Shown: positions 40,984 through 41,073 of the stretch, one piece after another
Position numbering within the stretch: position 1 is the first letter of the stretch
How the letters are laid out: the number at the start of each line of letters is the position of its first letter
Assembly (NCBI GenBank): GCA_947631195.1
Contig: CANRKK010000020.1
Location: 1 to 41,073, forward strand
DNA: 41,073 bases
DNA from: an uncultured Clostridia bacterium
GTDB taxonomy: Bacteria; Bacillota; Clostridia; Christensenellales; Borkfalkiaceae
Reading direction: 5' to 3'
Program-made: the position numbers and the translations under genes
Notes under the pieces: generated by a model
What the model saw: only the letters and a program-made list of their open reading frames with translations
Told to the model about the DNA's origin: nothing
Database searches by the model: none

Positions 40984-41032
40984 CCCTCTTCCGTGTAACG
41001 GGGGAGGGTGTCGACGTAGTCGACGGGTGGGA
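40984..41032 (+). repeat. Composite repeat element A, copy 2 (twin hairpins)
   Basis: Hairpin 1 is CCCTCTTCCGT-gta-ACGGGGGAGGG (one loop change from copy 1). Hairpin 2 is GTCGAC-gta-GTCGAC, replacing copy 1's GCCCT-gaa-AGGGC, and is again followed by CGGGTGGGA. Only 6 bp separate it from the 29-bp repeat, compared with 147 bp in copy 1. Confidence 0.8.
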
Positions 41033-41038
41033 GAAACG

Positions 41039-41067
41039 AATACATATATTAATTTTTTCTTTTATAT
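41039..41067 (+). repeat. 29-bp AT-rich direct repeat, right copy
   Basis: This is identical to 12841-12869 and in the same orientation, at the right edge of the window. The sequence continues beyond the window, so the full extent of the repeat is unknown. Confidence 0.85.
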
Positions 41068-41073
41068 ATGGTC

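Overview
The window looks like chromosomal DNA from a Gram-positive (Bacillota/Clostridia-type) bacterium. This rests on AGGAGG-type ribosome binding sites, sigma70/SigA-like promoters, short intrinsic terminators, a WYL regulator, a two-HKD cardiolipin synthase and a very large surface protein built of MBG/YDG domains. A gut Christensenellales-like lineage is my guess only; there is no 16S or other marker here.

Left third (1-12,623), conventional genes. A minus-strand WYL-domain regulator (249-1172) has its own terminator and promoter. A 62-aa orphan ORF lies divergent from it. A minus-strand ABC importer operon follows (lipoprotein, ATPase, permease; 4069 down to 1473) of the NMT1/SsuA-TauA-ThiY type. 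It shares a divergent promoter region with plus-strand valS. ValS is followed at about 50-bp spacing by a membrane-anchored ComEC-like metallo-beta-lactamase protein, a cardiolipin synthase and a 17-repeat Sel1 protein; these four probably share a transcript ending at the terminator near 11,918. A two-domain MmcQ/YjbR-like gene follows.

Intergenic region (12,624-13,616). This holds nested dispersed hairpin repeats, then an AT-rich stretch with the likely promoter and structured leader of the giant gene.

Right two thirds (13,617-40,797), a two-gene module. The first gene is one uninterrupted 24.5-kb ORF of 8,180 codons. It encodes a secreted protein with an N-terminal beta-helix-like region, about 60 diverged MBG (YGX-type)/YDG Ig-like domains of roughly 116 aa, and a C-terminal membrane anchor without an LPXTG motif. 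Four bases downstream, an 877-aa membrane protein carries four 100-aa beta-sandwich repeats, an unnamed conserved domain, an E/A-rich 34-aa tandem repeat and a C-terminal domain resembling the start of PSP1/YaaT proteins. A strong terminator closes the module.

The module is bracketed by two copies, in the same orientation, of a composite repeat (12,647-12,869 and 40,984-41,067). Each contains paired hairpins, one of which covaries between copies, and an identical 29-bp AT-rich end. The giant protein, its co-encoded partner and the bracketing repeats are the most unusual content.
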